Of a DNA stretch of 64,000 nt, positions 51,705 to 60,970 are shown piece by piece. Both the position numbers and the translations under genes were made by a program. This stretch comes from Lysobacter sp. S4-A87. Its GTDB lineage: Bacteria; Pseudomonadota; Gammaproteobacteria; Xanthomonadales; Xanthomonadaceae. The notes beneath the pieces are model-generated. The model was not told where the DNA came from. It saw nothing but the letters and a program-made list of their open reading frames with translations, and made no database searches. The stretch lies in contig NZ_CP093341.1 in assembly GCF_022637455.1 (NCBI RefSeq), forward strand, positions 3,224,001 through 3,288,000, given 5' to 3'. The first letter of the stretch is position 1. The number at the start of each line of letters is the position of its first letter.

Positions 51705-52568
51705 TCAGCGCAGGCCAGAGATCCGCAGGTAGGTGCCGACGATCTGCTCGCCCCAGAAGAAGGTGATCCACCCGGCAACGGCCAGGTAGGGGCCGAACGG
51801 AATGGGCGTGGCACGGTCGCGGCCCTTCATCGCCAGCCAGATCGACCCGATGATCGCCCCGACAAGGGACGACAGCAGGATCGTCGGCAGGATGCCCTTG
51901 AGGCCGGTCCAGGCGCCGATTGCAGCCAGCAGCTTGAAATCGCCGTGGCCCATGCCTTCCTTGCCGGTGATCTGCTTGAACAGCCACCAGACGATCCACA
52001 GGCTCAGATACCCGGCAACGGCGCCGAGCAGGGCCGGTTTGGCCGGGAAGTAGAGGTTGTCGGACGCGGCTATCAGGCCCAGCCACATCAATGGCAGGGT
52101 CAACTGGTCCGGCAGCAACTGCGTGCGCAGGTCGATGCCCGACAGCACGATCAGGAAACAGGTGAAGACGATCGCGCCAAAGCCCTGCCAGCCGAAGCCG
52201 AAGCGCCAGACGCAGGCGACCACCAGCAGCATCGTCAGCAGCTCGACCAGCGGGTACTGCGGCGAGATCGGCGTCTTGCAGTTGCGGCAGCGACCGCGCA
52301 GCGCCAGGTAGCTGAACACCGGGATGTTCTCGTACCAGGCCAGCTGGTGCTTGCAGTGCGGGCAGTGCGAACGCTCGATCACGATCCCGGGTGGCGGCGG
52401 ATCGTAGGTCTCCGGCTCGCCCAGGACTTCGCGGCTGTCGCGGCGCCACTGCCACTCCAGCCGCTTGGGCAGGCGCAGGATCACCACATTGAGGAAGCTG
52501 CCGACCAACAGGCCGAGCCCGGCCGCCAGCGGGAAGCCGATGGCGGGGTTCTGATCTAGGAATGCCAT
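51705..52568 (-). CDS. pilD: Type IV prepilin peptidase/N-methylase PilD
   Basis: PilD cleaves the leader of type IV prepilins and type II pseudopilins and methylates the new N-terminus. The 287-aa membrane protein has the zinc-binding CxxC pairs (HCPHCKHQL and GRCRNCKTPIS) in its cytoplasmic loop. The two catalytic aspartates are in LSGIDLRTQLLPD and GMGHGDFKLLAA (GxGD). About eight helices are visible. Substrates in this window include PilA at 60784 and, outside it, the xps pseudopilins. Confidence 0.96.
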   Translation of the reverse strand: MAFLDQNPAIGFPLAAGLGLLVGSFLNVVILRLPKRLEWQWRRDSREVLGEPETYDPPPPGIVIERSHCPHCKHQLAWYENIPVFSYLALRGRCRNCKTPISPQYPLVELLTMLLVVACVWRFGFGWQGFGAIVFTCFLIVLSGIDLRTQLLPDQLTLPLMWLGLIAASDNLYFPAKPALLGAVAGYLSLWIVWWLFKQITGKEGMGHGDFKLLAAIGAWTGLKGILPTILLSSLVGAIIGSIWLAMKGRDRATPIPFGPYLAVAGWITFFWGEQIVGTYLRISGLR

Positions 52569-52594
52569 GCGGAATTAAAGCATCGGTGTGGTGA

Positions 52595-53848
52595 TTAGAC
52601 CACCGCCGCCAGCTTGAAGATCGGCAGGTACATGGCGATGACCATGCCGCCGACGATCACGCCCAGGAACACCATGATCAGGGGTTCGAGCAGGCTGGCC
52701 AGCGCGTCGACGGCGTTGTTGACCTCCTGCTCGTAGAACTCGGCGACCTTGAAGAGCATCGTGTCGAGTGCGCCGGCCTCTTCGCCGATCGCGGTCATCT
52801 GCGTGACCATGTGCGGGAAAAGGTTGACCTGTTTCATCGCCACATTGACCGGGTACCCGACCGAGACGTCGTCCCTGATCTGGTGCACGGCATCCTCATA
52901 GACGATGTTGCCGGTGGCCCCTGCGACGGTATCAAGCGCCTCGACGAGCGGAACGCCGGCCTTGAAGGTCACTGCCAGCGTGCGCGAGAAGCGCGCGATG
53001 GCCGAGTTGTGCATGATCTGGCCGACGACCGGGACCTTGAGGGTCATGCGGTCGAGGAACCGCGAGAACGCCACGGAGCGCTTCTTGGCCATGATGAAGC
53101 TGGCAATCGTGCCTGCGATGGCGCCGAAAACCAGCCACCAGTAGGCAACCATGAAGTCGCTTGCCGAGATGATCAGCTTCGTGAAAGCGGGCAGGTCCGC
53201 GCCGAATCCCTTGAACACTTCCTCGAACTGGGGCACCACGAACACCAGCAGGATCGAGCTGACGATCAATGCGACCGCCACCACCATGGCCGGGTAGAAC
53301 ATCGCCTTCTTGATCTTGCCCTTGAGCGCTTCAAGGTTTTCCTTGTAGGTCGCGACGGTGTCGAGCACCGTTTCGAGCACGCCGGCCGATTCACCGGCCT
53401 TGACCAGGTTCCGGTAAAGTTCGTCGAACTGGACCGGGTGCTTGCACAGCCCTTCGTACAGCGAAGAGCCGCTTTCGATATCGGAGCGCACCGTGTTGAC
53501 CAGCTTCGTCATCCGCGGATTCTTGTTGCCGTTGGCGATGATCTCCATCGCACCGACGATCGGGACGCCCGACTTCATCATCGTCGCGATCTGGCGACTG
53601 AAGATGGCGATGTCGAGTGGGGTGATGCGCTTGCCGGCCGCGCCAAACAGCGGCTTGCCCTTGGGCTTGACTACGTTGGGCTTGATGCCCTGCTTGCGCA
53701 GTTCGGCGCGCAGGGCATTGGCGTTCTTGGCCTGCTGTTCGCCTTTCATCACCTTGCCGCGCTTGTCGGTGCCCTGCCAGGTGAAAATCGGCATGGCGTC
53801 GGCGCGGCGCACGGGGTTGGGCTTGGTGGCAATGCGAGTCGCGGACAT
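52595..53848 (-). CDS. pilC: Type IV pilus inner-membrane platform protein PilC
   Basis: PilC is the inner-membrane platform that links PilB and PilT motors to the growing pilus. The 417-aa protein has two GspF domains: PLDIAIFSRQIATMMKSGVPIVGAM and ARFSRTLAVTFKAGVPLVEALDTVAGATGN. Three membrane helices are visible, and MFKVAEFYEQEVNNAVDALASLLEP is typical. The start at 53848 gives a 19-residue leader before PIFTWQGTDKRG, as in Xanthomonas homologues. It lies four bases after pilB. Confidence 0.96.
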   Translation of the reverse strand: MSATRIATKPNPVRRADAMPIFTWQGTDKRGKVMKGEQQAKNANALRAELRKQGIKPNVVKPKGKPLFGAAGKRITPLDIAIFSRQIATMMKSGVPIVGAMEIIANGNKNPRMTKLVNTVRSDIESGSSLYEGLCKHPVQFDELYRNLVKAGESAGVLETVLDTVATYKENLEALKGKIKKAMFYPAMVVAVALIVSSILLVFVVPQFEEVFKGFGADLPAFTKLIISASDFMVAYWWLVFGAIAGTIASFIMAKKRSVAFSRFLDRMTLKVPVVGQIMHNSAIARFSRTLAVTFKAGVPLVEALDTVAGATGNIVYEDAVHQIRDDVSVGYPVNVAMKQVNLFPHMVTQMTAIGEEAGALDTMLFKVAEFYEQEVNNAVDALASLLEPLIMVFLGVIVGGMVIAMYLPIFKLAAVV

Positions 53849-53851
53849 GGT

Positions 53852-55576
53852 TTAGTCCTTGGTTACACGGTTGATTTCGGCGAGGCTGGTAACGCCATTC
53901 TTCACTTTCACAAGTGCGGATTGACGCAAGTCGTTGATGCCGGAGCGCAGGGCAGCGTCCGCAATCTGCATTGCATTTCCGCCGGCGAGCACGATCGCCT
54001 GGATCTCGTCGCTCATCGGCATTACCTGGTAGATGCCGGTACGGCCCTTGTAGCCTTCGGTGCAATCCTGGCAGCCGACGGCTTCGTAGATCTTGATCCC
54101 GTCCGCAATTTCTTCCGGCTTGAAGCCTTCGGCCAGCAATGCATGCTCGGGCAGATGCACTTCGCGCTTGCAGTCGTGCAGACGGCGCGCCAGTCGCTGG
54201 GCGATCACGAGGGTGACCGAGGAGGTGATGTTGAACGGCGCCACGCCCATGTTCATGAGGCGGGCGATGGTCTGCGGCGCGTCGTTGGTGTGCAGGGTGG
54301 ACAGCACCATGTGGCCGGTCTGCGCGGCCTTGATGGCGATCTCGGCCGTTTCCAGGTCGCGGATTTCGCCGACCATGATCACGTCCGGGTCCTGGCGCAG
54401 GAAGCTTCGCAGCGCAGCGGCGAAGGTCATGCCGCGCTTGACGTTCATCTGCACCTGATTGATGCCCGGCACGCGGATTTCGACCGGGTCCTCGACCGTG
54501 GAGATATTGCGCTGCTCGTCGTTGAGGATGTTCAGGCCGGTGTACAGCGACACGGTCTTGCCCGAGCCGGTCGGACCGGTGACCAGCACCATGCCGTAGG
54601 GCTTGGCAAGCGCCTGCTCATAGAGGGCGCGCTGGTCGTCTTCGTAGCCGAGCTTGTCGATGCCCAGCTTGGCGGCGCTGCCGTCGAGGATACGCATCAC
54701 CACTTTTTCGCCGAACAGGGTCGGCAGGGTGCTGACGCGGAAGTCGATCTGCTTGGTCTTGGAGATGTTGAGCTTGATGCGGCCGTCCTGCGGCACGCGC
54801 TTCTCGGCGATGTCCAGCTGCGCCATCACCTTGACGCGGGCGGCGATGCGGGCCTGCAGGCTGGGCGGCACCTTGGCGACCTGCTTGAGCAGGCCGTCAA
54901 TGCGCAGGCGCACGCGGTATTCGGTTTCGTAGGGCTCGAAATGGATGTCGGAGGCGCCCTTGCGGATGGCATCCACCAGCACCTTGTTGACGAACTTCAC
55001 TACCGGTGTGTCGTCGGTCTTGACGTCGACGCCAGTTTCGTTGGCCAGGTCGGCATCGCCCGCCGTGACGTCCAGCGACTCCAGGCCATCCTGGTCACCG
55101 ACGCTGTCGGCCAGGGCGTCGCTCGCTTCCAGCCACGTTTCGATACAGCGTTTGATGCGGTCTTCGTCGACCAGGATCGGCTCGATCGCCAGGTTGGTCT
55201 GGAACTTGATCTCTTCCAGCGCCTGGTTGTTGGTCGGGTCGGCGATTCCGATGAAGAGGCGGTTGCCGCGCTTGAACAGCGGCAGCACCGAATGCTTGCG
55301 GACCAGCGCCTCACTGACCACCTTTATGGCCGACTGCGCCGGGTCGAATGCAGTGGCATCCAGGATCGGCACGCCGAATTCGATCGAATTGGCGGCAGCG
55401 AGCTGGGCGGCCGTCACCAGTCGCTTCTCCGCGAGGTAACCGGCGATCGGCTGCTTCAGGCTGCTGGCTGTCGCCAGGGCCTGGCGGGCGACTGCATCGT
55501 CCAGTGCCCCGTCCAGCACAAGGCGCCGGGCAATGCCGGTGATCCCCACCAGATTGGCAGTGGCAACGGTGCTCAT
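53852..55576 (-). CDS. pilB: Type IV pilus extension ATPase PilB
   Basis: PilB hydrolyses ATP to extend the pilus. The 574-aa protein has an N-terminal MshEN/GspE-N domain and a RecA-like ATPase with Walker A GPTGSGKTVSLYTGL, the Asp box region VEDPVEIRVPGINQVQMN, Walker B DPDVIMVGEIRDLETAEIAI and the His box GHMVLSTLHTNDA. The zinc subdomain is RLHDCKREV with GCQDC, so three cysteines and a nearby histidine rather than the common two CxxC pairs. The ATG at 55576 has AGGGGG before it. Confidence 0.96.
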   Translation of the reverse strand: MSTVATANLVGITGIARRLVLDGALDDAVARQALATASSLKQPIAGYLAEKRLVTAAQLAAANSIEFGVPILDATAFDPAQSAIKVVSEALVRKHSVLPLFKRGNRLFIGIADPTNNQALEEIKFQTNLAIEPILVDEDRIKRCIETWLEASDALADSVGDQDGLESLDVTAGDADLANETGVDVKTDDTPVVKFVNKVLVDAIRKGASDIHFEPYETEYRVRLRIDGLLKQVAKVPPSLQARIAARVKVMAQLDIAEKRVPQDGRIKLNISKTKQIDFRVSTLPTLFGEKVVMRILDGSAAKLGIDKLGYEDDQRALYEQALAKPYGMVLVTGPTGSGKTVSLYTGLNILNDEQRNISTVEDPVEIRVPGINQVQMNVKRGMTFAAALRSFLRQDPDVIMVGEIRDLETAEIAIKAAQTGHMVLSTLHTNDAPQTIARLMNMGVAPFNITSSVTLVIAQRLARRLHDCKREVHLPEHALLAEGFKPEEIADGIKIYEAVGCQDCTEGYKGRTGIYQVMPMSDEIQAIVLAGGNAMQIADAALRSGINDLRQSALVKVKNGVTSLAEINRVTKD

Positions 55577-55746
55577 GGAGCCCCCTGTGATTCCCCGACC
55601 GGACTGTACCGCAATCCTGTTGCCTGGGGAGCGGACCGCGCGCACGTTTGTGCAGTTCCACGACCCGGCCCCCATTAATAAAACAGGGACGCCTGCACCT
55701 TCCTGGGGGAGCCCCGATCGCCTACTCTGTGACAAAGGGGGAGGGG

Positions 55747-56604
55747 ATGCGCGTTTCTGTAGTACTACCTGCAAAGAACGAAGCCGAAGGCCTGGCCAGG
55801 ACACTGCCCGCGCTGCGGGAGCAATGGCCCGAGGCCGAGATCATCGTGGTCGACGATGGGTCCAGCGACGAAACCGCCGCGGTGGCGACCGGGCACGGTG
55901 CGAGGGTGCTTTCCTCGCCCTACTCGATGGGTAACGGCGCAGCGATCAAGCGCGGCGCGCGGGCGGCCACCGGCGACGTGATCGTGTTCATGGATGCCGA
56001 CGGACAGCACAGCGCGGCCCACATCGGGCAGTTGCTGGACAAGCTCGCCGAGGGCTTCGACATGGTCGTGGGCGCGCGCGATGGCTCGGGCCAGGCCAAC
56101 TTCCATCGTGGACTGGCCAACGGTCTGTACAACCGGCTGGCGAGCTGGATGACCGGGCACTCCATCCTGGATCTGACGTCCGGTTTTCGCGCGGCGCGAG
56201 CCGACAGGTTCCGCGAGTTCCTGCACCTGCTGCCCAACGGATTCAGTTACCCCACCACCAGCACCATGGCCTTCTTCCGAAGCGCCTACCCGGTGGCCTA
56301 CGTGCAGATTCCGGTGGCAAAGAGAGTGGGCAACGGAAGCCATATCCGTCCCCTGAAGGATGGAGTCCGCTTCCTGCTGATCATCTTCAAGATCGCGACC
56401 TTGTACTCGCCGCTCAAGTTGTTCGCGCCAGCCGGATTGGCATTCTTCCTCATCGGGTCGGGTTACTACGGCTGGACCTATGCGACCCAGGGCCGCTTCA
56501 CGAACATGAGCGCCTTGTTGTTCAGTGCGGCGGTGATCATTTTCCTGATCGGTCTCATTTCCGAACAGATCACGTCGCTGTCCTACAGCCGCGGAAACAA
56601 GTAA
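55747..56604 (+). CDS. GT2 glycosyltransferase with C-terminal membrane helices (polyprenyl-phosphate sugar synthase type)
   Basis: This 285-aa protein has an N-terminal GT-A domain (VSVVLPAKNEAEGLARTLPA, IVVDDGSSDETAAVA and VFMDADGQHSAAHI with the DxD) and two C-terminal membrane helices (LFAPAGLAFFLIGSGYYGW and ALLFSAAVIIFLIGLISEQI). This is the layout of dolichol/undecaprenyl-phosphate sugar synthases such as GtrB and ArnC. I expect it to load a sugar onto undecaprenyl phosphate. The ATG at 55747 follows GGGGGAGGGG. It begins the plus-strand cassette next to pilB and overlaps the following methyltransferase. Confidence 0.85.
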   Translation: MRVSVVLPAKNEAEGLARTLPALREQWPEAEIIVVDDGSSDETAAVATGHGARVLSSPYSMGNGAAIKRGARAATGDVIVFMDADGQHSAAHIGQLLDKLAEGFDMVVGARDGSGQANFHRGLANGLYNRLASWMTGHSILDLTSGFRAARADRFREFLHLLPNGFSYPTTSTMAFFRSAYPVAYVQIPVAKRVGNGSHIRPLKDGVRFLLIIFKIATLYSPLKLFAPAGLAFFLIGSGYYGWTYATQGRFTNMSALLFSAAVIIFLIGLISEQITSLSYSRGNK

Positions 56605-57332
56605 TGGCAGTGCTGGCTGCGCGAGCCCGGTCGTTCCTTCGGCGTTTGCGCAGCACGCCACTGCATCCCCAGTGGCTGGTGCCCGCCGACCTGCAATCGG
56701 CACCGGACTTTTTCAGCCGTGCCAATGGCGATGTGCTCGACATAGGATGCGCCGATCGCTGGGCGAGCCGACACCTGCCGCCGGGCACCCGCTACATCGG
56801 GCTTGATTACCCGGCCACGGGCGTGGCGCTGTATGGCGCCCGGCCGGACATCCTCGCCGACGCCGCCCAGTTGCCTCTTTCCGACGCCTCGATCGACACG
56901 GTGCTGTTGTTGGATGTTTTCGAGCATCTGCGCTGCCCGCGCGAAGCCTTGCAGGAGTGTCAGCGCGTCTTGCGGAGCGGCGGCCGCCTGCTGGTTTCCG
57001 TGCCGTTCCTCTATCCCGTGCACGATGCGCCGCACGACTACCAGCGACTGACCGTGCACGGACTCCGGCGCGATATCGAGCAAGCCGGTTTGCAGCTGGA
57101 ATGGGTCAGGCACAGCAGCGGCTCGCTGGAATCGTCCGGACTGCTGATGTGCATCGCGCTGGCGGGGTCGGTCCATGAAGCCTGGCTTCGTCGCAGTGCC
57201 TGGCTGGTCGCTGCGCCGCTGCTGCTGGCGCTGGTGCCCATCGTCAACGTGGGCGCATGGCTGGGCGGAAGGTGGTTGCCGAACTGGCCCGCGCTGACCT
57301 CGGGCTACCGCCTGGTGGCCATCAAGCCGTGA
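56604..57332 (+). CDS. Class I SAM-dependent methyltransferase with membrane-like tail
   Basis: This 242-aa protein has VLDIGCADRWASRHLPPG (AdoMet loop), VLLLDVFEHLRCPREALQECQRVLRSGG and LVSVPFLYPVHDAPHDYQRLT, the usual layout of Methyltransf_11 enzymes. A C-terminal hydrophobic run (LVAAPLLLALVPIVNVGAWLGG) suggests membrane association. It starts on the stop of the glycosyltransferase (TAATG), so the two are coupled. It probably methylates a sugar or lipid-linked intermediate. The substrate is inferred from context only. Confidence 0.78.
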   Translation: MAVLAARARSFLRRLRSTPLHPQWLVPADLQSAPDFFSRANGDVLDIGCADRWASRHLPPGTRYIGLDYPATGVALYGARPDILADAAQLPLSDASIDTVLLLDVFEHLRCPREALQECQRVLRSGGRLLVSVPFLYPVHDAPHDYQRLTVHGLRRDIEQAGLQLEWVRHSSGSLESSGLLMCIALAGSVHEAWLRRSAWLVAAPLLLALVPIVNVGAWLGGRWLPNWPALTSGYRLVAIKP

Positions 57333-58156
57333 GTCTGCAACGCGTGCGTCGACAAGAAGAGGATCTGCCCGTAGTGACGACCGATCGTGGCTACCAGTAC
57401 GACTATTCGCGCGGAAACGAGCAGATGCATTCCGCGCAGGGGCGCCAGCGCAAGGCCGCTACCATGCAGGCGATCCTGCAGGAGGCGATTGGCGACAGGC
57501 TTGCCGCGGCCGCCGTCTTGAACCTGGGTTGCTCGACGGGGTTCATCGACGAATTCCTGGCCGGGCACGTAGCGTCGGTGATGGGCGTCGACATCGACCA
57601 GGATGCCATTGCGCTCGCTCAGGAGCGGTGCGCCGCCAGCAATGTCCGCTTCCAGGTGGACGACGCGATGCAGCTCAGCTTCGCCGATGAGACGTTCGAT
57701 GTGGTGATCTGCTCGCAGGTCTACGAGCATGTTCCGGATCCCAATCAGCTGATGAAGCAGATCCACCGGGTCCTGCGTCCGGGCGGCGTCTGTTATTTCG
57801 CCGCGACCAACCGCTGGGCGCTGATGGAGCGGCACCACAAGCTGCCGTTCCTGTCGTGGTTGCCCGCGCCGATGGCAGATCGCTATGTCCGCCTGCTCGG
57901 CAAGGGCGATGCGTACTACGAGCGGCACCTGGGCTACCGGGAACTGCTGAAGCTGGCCTCTGCATTCCGGGTCGACGACTACACCGGCAAGGTGCTCCTG
58001 CAGCCCGACCGATACGGTGCGGCGTACATGCTCGGCGGCACGGCCAAGGCGCGCATCGCCCATTTCCTCTACGCCAATCTCAGGGGCATGTTCCCGGGGT
58101 TCATCTGGCTGCTGTGGAAGCCCGAACCTCACGATCGATCCGCGAACGAGCAGTAA
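57329..58156 (+). CDS. Class I SAM-dependent methyltransferase
   Basis: This 275-aa protein shows VLNLGCSTGFIDEFLAGHV, MGVDIDQDAIALAQERC, FDVVICSQVYEHVPDPNQL and IHRVLRPGGVCYFAATNRW, all AdoMet-binding features. The C-terminal part (LPFLSWLPAPMADRYVRLLG, YANLRGMFPGFIWLLWKP) has hydrophobic patches. It starts with a GTG overlapping the previous stop (GTGA). It is the second methyltransferase of the cassette. Related proteins accompany lipid-linked glycan genes. Confidence 0.8.
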   Translation: MSLQRVRRQEEDLPVVTTDRGYQYDYSRGNEQMHSAQGRQRKAATMQAILQEAIGDRLAAAAVLNLGCSTGFIDEFLAGHVASVMGVDIDQDAIALAQERCAASNVRFQVDDAMQLSFADETFDVVICSQVYEHVPDPNQLMKQIHRVLRPGGVCYFAATNRWALMERHHKLPFLSWLPAPMADRYVRLLGKGDAYYERHLGYRELLKLASAFRVDDYTGKVLLQPDRYGAAYMLGGTAKARIAHFLYANLRGMFPGFIWLLWKPEPHDRSANEQ

Positions 58157-58170
58157 GCCGACTGCGCGAC

Positions 58171-59124
58171 ATGTCGGACAGCGATCGCAAGCCTGTACTT
58201 TCGCGCAACCTGCGCACCGCATGGCGTGTCGTCGCCGCCATCGTGACGCTGGCGGCACTGGTCTGGGTGTTGCTGCTGCTGGCACGCGCCTGGCCCGGGT
58301 TGGCGGCACGAAGCAACCAGATCAGCGTCTGGCTGCTGCTGCTGGGTACCGTCGTGTCGATCGCATCGAGCATCCTGGTCTTCGAGGCCTTTGTCGCGAT
58401 GGCGGGGGTGTTCGGCATCAGGGGCCTGCCGCACCGCCAGCTGGCGCATCTGCATTTCACCGCGCAATTGCTCAAACACCTCCCGGGCCGGGTCTGGGGG
58501 ATCGGTTACCAATGGATTGCCGCCAGGTCGGCCGGATCATTGGGCGACTGGGTTCGCGCCAATGTCAGCCACATGCTGTTCGCCATATTCTTCGCTTTGT
58601 GGTCCTCGTGGCTGGTGCTTGGATTTTCCCGGGGAGCCGGATGGGGCCTGCTCTCGCTTGCCGCGGGCCTGGTCGCGTACTGGGGCGGGTGGTTGCTGGT
58701 CTCCCGGCCGGCCGTGACCGGGTGGATTTCGCGCCTGCCGGCGGCATTGAGCGACAAGCTGCTCGCCGCCGAAGGCCTCGCCCAGGCGCCGGTTGCCGTC
58801 CGCTTCAGGATATTCACGCTGTTCGCTGCCAGCTGGGTCCTCTACTACGGGGCGTGGCTGTTGTATGGCGCTTCGTACCCGACACTCGGCGCGGCAGGCG
58901 GCGCACAGTTGTGTGCGTACTACATGCTGGCCTGGTTCGCCGGTTATGTTTCGCTGATCACGCCATCCGGACTTGGCGTCCGTGAGCTGGTCTTTGCTTG
59001 GCTTGCCAAGGATTTCCCGGGCGATTCGGTGGCCCTGATGGCCATCGTCGGCCGCGTCAGCATGTTGTTCGTCGACGTCGTCCTGGGCCTGTTGTTCGCG
59101 CCTTTCGCGCCGCGCGAACGCTGA
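58171..59124 (+). CDS. PF03706-type multi-pass membrane protein (UPF0104, flippase-like)
   Basis: This 317-aa protein has about eight hydrophobic segments, beginning with AWRVVAAIVTLAALVWVLLLLA. The stretch LITPSGLGVRELVFAWLAKDF carries the conserved (P)(S/G)GLGVRE signature of the lysylphosphatidylglycerol-synthase transmembrane/UPF0104 family. Members are often found among glycan genes and have been proposed as lipid or lipid-sugar flippases. The start is the ATG at 58171, 14 bases after the previous gene. It is the last plus-strand gene of the cassette. Confidence 0.82.
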   Translation: MSDSDRKPVLSRNLRTAWRVVAAIVTLAALVWVLLLLARAWPGLAARSNQISVWLLLLGTVVSIASSILVFEAFVAMAGVFGIRGLPHRQLAHLHFTAQLLKHLPGRVWGIGYQWIAARSAGSLGDWVRANVSHMLFAIFFALWSSWLVLGFSRGAGWGLLSLAAGLVAYWGGWLLVSRPAVTGWISRLPAALSDKLLAAEGLAQAPVAVRFRIFTLFAASWVLYYGAWLLYGASYPTLGAAGGAQLCAYYMLAWFAGYVSLITPSGLGVRELVFAWLAKDFPGDSVALMAIVGRVSMLFVDVVLGLLFAPFAPRER

Positions 59125-59151
59125 TTCCGCCGTTGGTCGCGTCGACGACTG

Positions 59152-60297
59152 TCAGGGCGACATCGCGCCCAGTCGCCGGTACATGACGGCGTAACGTTCC
59201 GCGCAGTCGTCCCACGTGCCGATCCGTTCCTGCGCCCAGGCCCGGGCGCGTTGACCCACTTGCACGTTGGCTGCCGGATCGTCGAGGAGGGCGAGCGCGT
59301 CCCCTAGTTCGGCCAGATCGCCACACAGCAGGCCAGTTTCACGGTGGTCCAGTAGATCCTCATGGGCCGCGATGCGCGATGCGACGATGGGCAGTCCGGC
59401 GGCCATCGCTTCCAGCATCACCTGGGGCCTGCCCTCGGCGTGCTGGCTCATGGAAATCAGGCCGCACGCCTGCGGGAACCACTCCGCGCACAGCGACGCC
59501 GGCGTGGCCGGGCCGTGGTAGTGGACCCAGTCCGGCAGGGCCATCTCCTGCTGCATCGGACCGAAAAGATGCAGTTCGCGTTGACGTCCCGAGAAGTAGG
59601 GAGCGCCCCAGTCGAGCAGCGTGCCCAACTTTCCGCGGGTCAGCCGCGACACGCAAAGCCATTTGGCGGGCACCTCCACGCGCGTGGATCGATCGATCTC
59701 GAACCAGCCCGGATCGATACCGAACGGGACCACTTCCACCTCGGCGATGTCGCCGAACCGGCGGACCAGGTCGTCGTGCATCCAGTCGGCATTCGGGCAG
59801 ATCGCTACGCGGCGACCCCGGAATGCCCTTCGCAGCAGGGATGTCATGCCGGGAAGCTTGAGCAGCTGCATGTCCGTGCCCAGCACCGTAACGAGCAAGG
59901 GCGTGTCGTTGCGCGGCAGGGTCAGGGCGTTCTGGAGCCAGTTGACATGGTAGAGACGCGTGCCGGTTTCGCGCTGGTATAGACGCCGCAACATCGAGAG
60001 CAGGCGCAGTGGCGCGGCCAGTCCGCGCATGCCGCCTGTGCGGACCAGGTGGGCAATGCCGCCAGCCGCCATCAGCGAGGCCAGCCAATGCGCTTCGTCC
60101 TCGGTAGCAACGTAGCTTGCGTTGGCGGGGGTTTCACCCGGTGGCGACCAGAGCCGCAGTTGGATGTCGTTCCGCCGCGCCAGCGCCAGGGTCATCTGCC
60201 GGATGAAGAGCCCTCGCCAGTCGCCGCTGTCGGCCGGGTACGAGGTGCTGACCATGAGCACGGTCGCGCGCTTGCTGCCGGTAATGTCTTCGGTCAT
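59152..60297 (-). CDS. Glycosyltransferase family 4
   Basis: This 381-aa GT-B enzyme shows an N-terminal MVSTSYPADSGDWRGLFIRQM acceptor-side start, CPNADWMHDDLVRRFGDIAEVEVVPFGID and a donor site with SQHAEGRPQVMLEAMAAGLPIVAS. It retains the E-x7-E pair typical of family 4. It lies 67 bases downstream of pilA on the same strand with no clear terminator between, so it may be transcribed with it. The sugar is unknown. Confidence 0.87.
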   Translation of the reverse strand: MTEDITGSKRATVLMVSTSYPADSGDWRGLFIRQMTLALARRNDIQLRLWSPPGETPANASYVATEDEAHWLASLMAAGGIAHLVRTGGMRGLAAPLRLLSMLRRLYQRETGTRLYHVNWLQNALTLPRNDTPLLVTVLGTDMQLLKLPGMTSLLRRAFRGRRVAICPNADWMHDDLVRRFGDIAEVEVVPFGIDPGWFEIDRSTRVEVPAKWLCVSRLTRGKLGTLLDWGAPYFSGRQRELHLFGPMQQEMALPDWVHYHGPATPASLCAEWFPQACGLISMSQHAEGRPQVMLEAMAAGLPIVASRIAAHEDLLDHRETGLLCGDLAELGDALALLDDPAANVQVGQRARAWAQERIGTWDDCAERYAVMYRRLGAMSP

Positions 60298-60364
60298 TTC
60301 AGGTAGAGCGGGCGAGCCGGGACGTGTCCGGGGAGGACATGATGCGGGATGCCCCGTGCGACTC

Positions 60365-60784
60365 CTAGCGGCAGGGGGCGGGAAGGTACTTTGCCTCCAG
60401 TCCGCCGCACCGCCAGCTCAGGCTGCCATCGTTGTTCTGTGCCTGGAGCGTGAGGACTGCCGATTGGATCTTGGCGTTGGCATTGCTGCTGAAGCGCACT
60501 TCGATCTGCCCGGTGTTGTCGACGGTCACGGACTGCACGTGGCGTCCGCTGATCGAGGCCGGGGCCGCCATGCCTGCTTGCGCGTTGTCAGCCGGATATT
60601 CCCCTCTGTCGCCGTAGTAGAGAGCGACGGCGAGCTTGGCGCCAGTGGCAAGGCCGAAGCCTTCCGCGACCTGGGCGCGCGTCACGTAGTCCTGGTATGC
60701 CGGCAGGGCGATTGCAGCGAGGATAGCGATGATCGCAACCACGATCATGAGTTCGATCAGCGTAAAACCACGATCCGAGTACAT
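60365..60784 (-). CDS. pilA: Type IV pilin, PilA
   Basis: This 139-aa prepilin has the short positively charged leader MYSDRG, cut by PilD before [20 protein letters not shown]. Phe1 and Glu5 of the mature protein are present. The C-terminus has the disulfide loop between C126 and C138 ([17 protein letters not shown]). The start is the ATG at 60784 with AGGAGG before it. It is placed away from pilB, beyond a glycan gene cassette, and lies downstream of two GT-C-like membrane genes on the same strand. Confidence 0.95.
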   Translation of the reverse strand: MYSDRGFTLIELMIVVAIIAILAAIALPAYQDYVTRAQVAEGFGLATGAKLAVALYYGDRGEYPADNAQAGMAAPASISGRHVQSVTVDNTGQIEVRFSSNANAKIQSAVLTLQAQNNDGSLSWRCGGLEAKYLPAPCR

Positions 60785-60824
60785 GCTTCCTCCTGGAGAT
60801 TCGACGTCCACACACAGAAGCAGA

Positions 60825-60841
60825 CTCAAGTTCCATGCCAA
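60825..60841 (-). promoter_or_regulatory. Candidate sigma-54 promoter of pilA
   Basis: On the minus strand, TTGGCATGGAACTTGAG resembles the -24/-12 consensus (TGGCAC-N5-TTGC). The GG element is intact and the -12 reads TTGA in place of TTGC. It lies about 40 bases before the pilA ATG. pilA is sigma-54 dependent in Pseudomonas and several Xanthomonadaceae. Confidence 0.5.
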
Positions 60842-60970
60842 CTATAGGTTCCGGAACGATGTCACATTTCGACAGACGAACGGTGGCTCAGCGGGAGCCA
60901 ACGGTAGAGAACCCGTTTTCGGCCGGACGGCGGCCCCAAGTCGCGCGAACATTTGGACCCGGAGGGTCAC

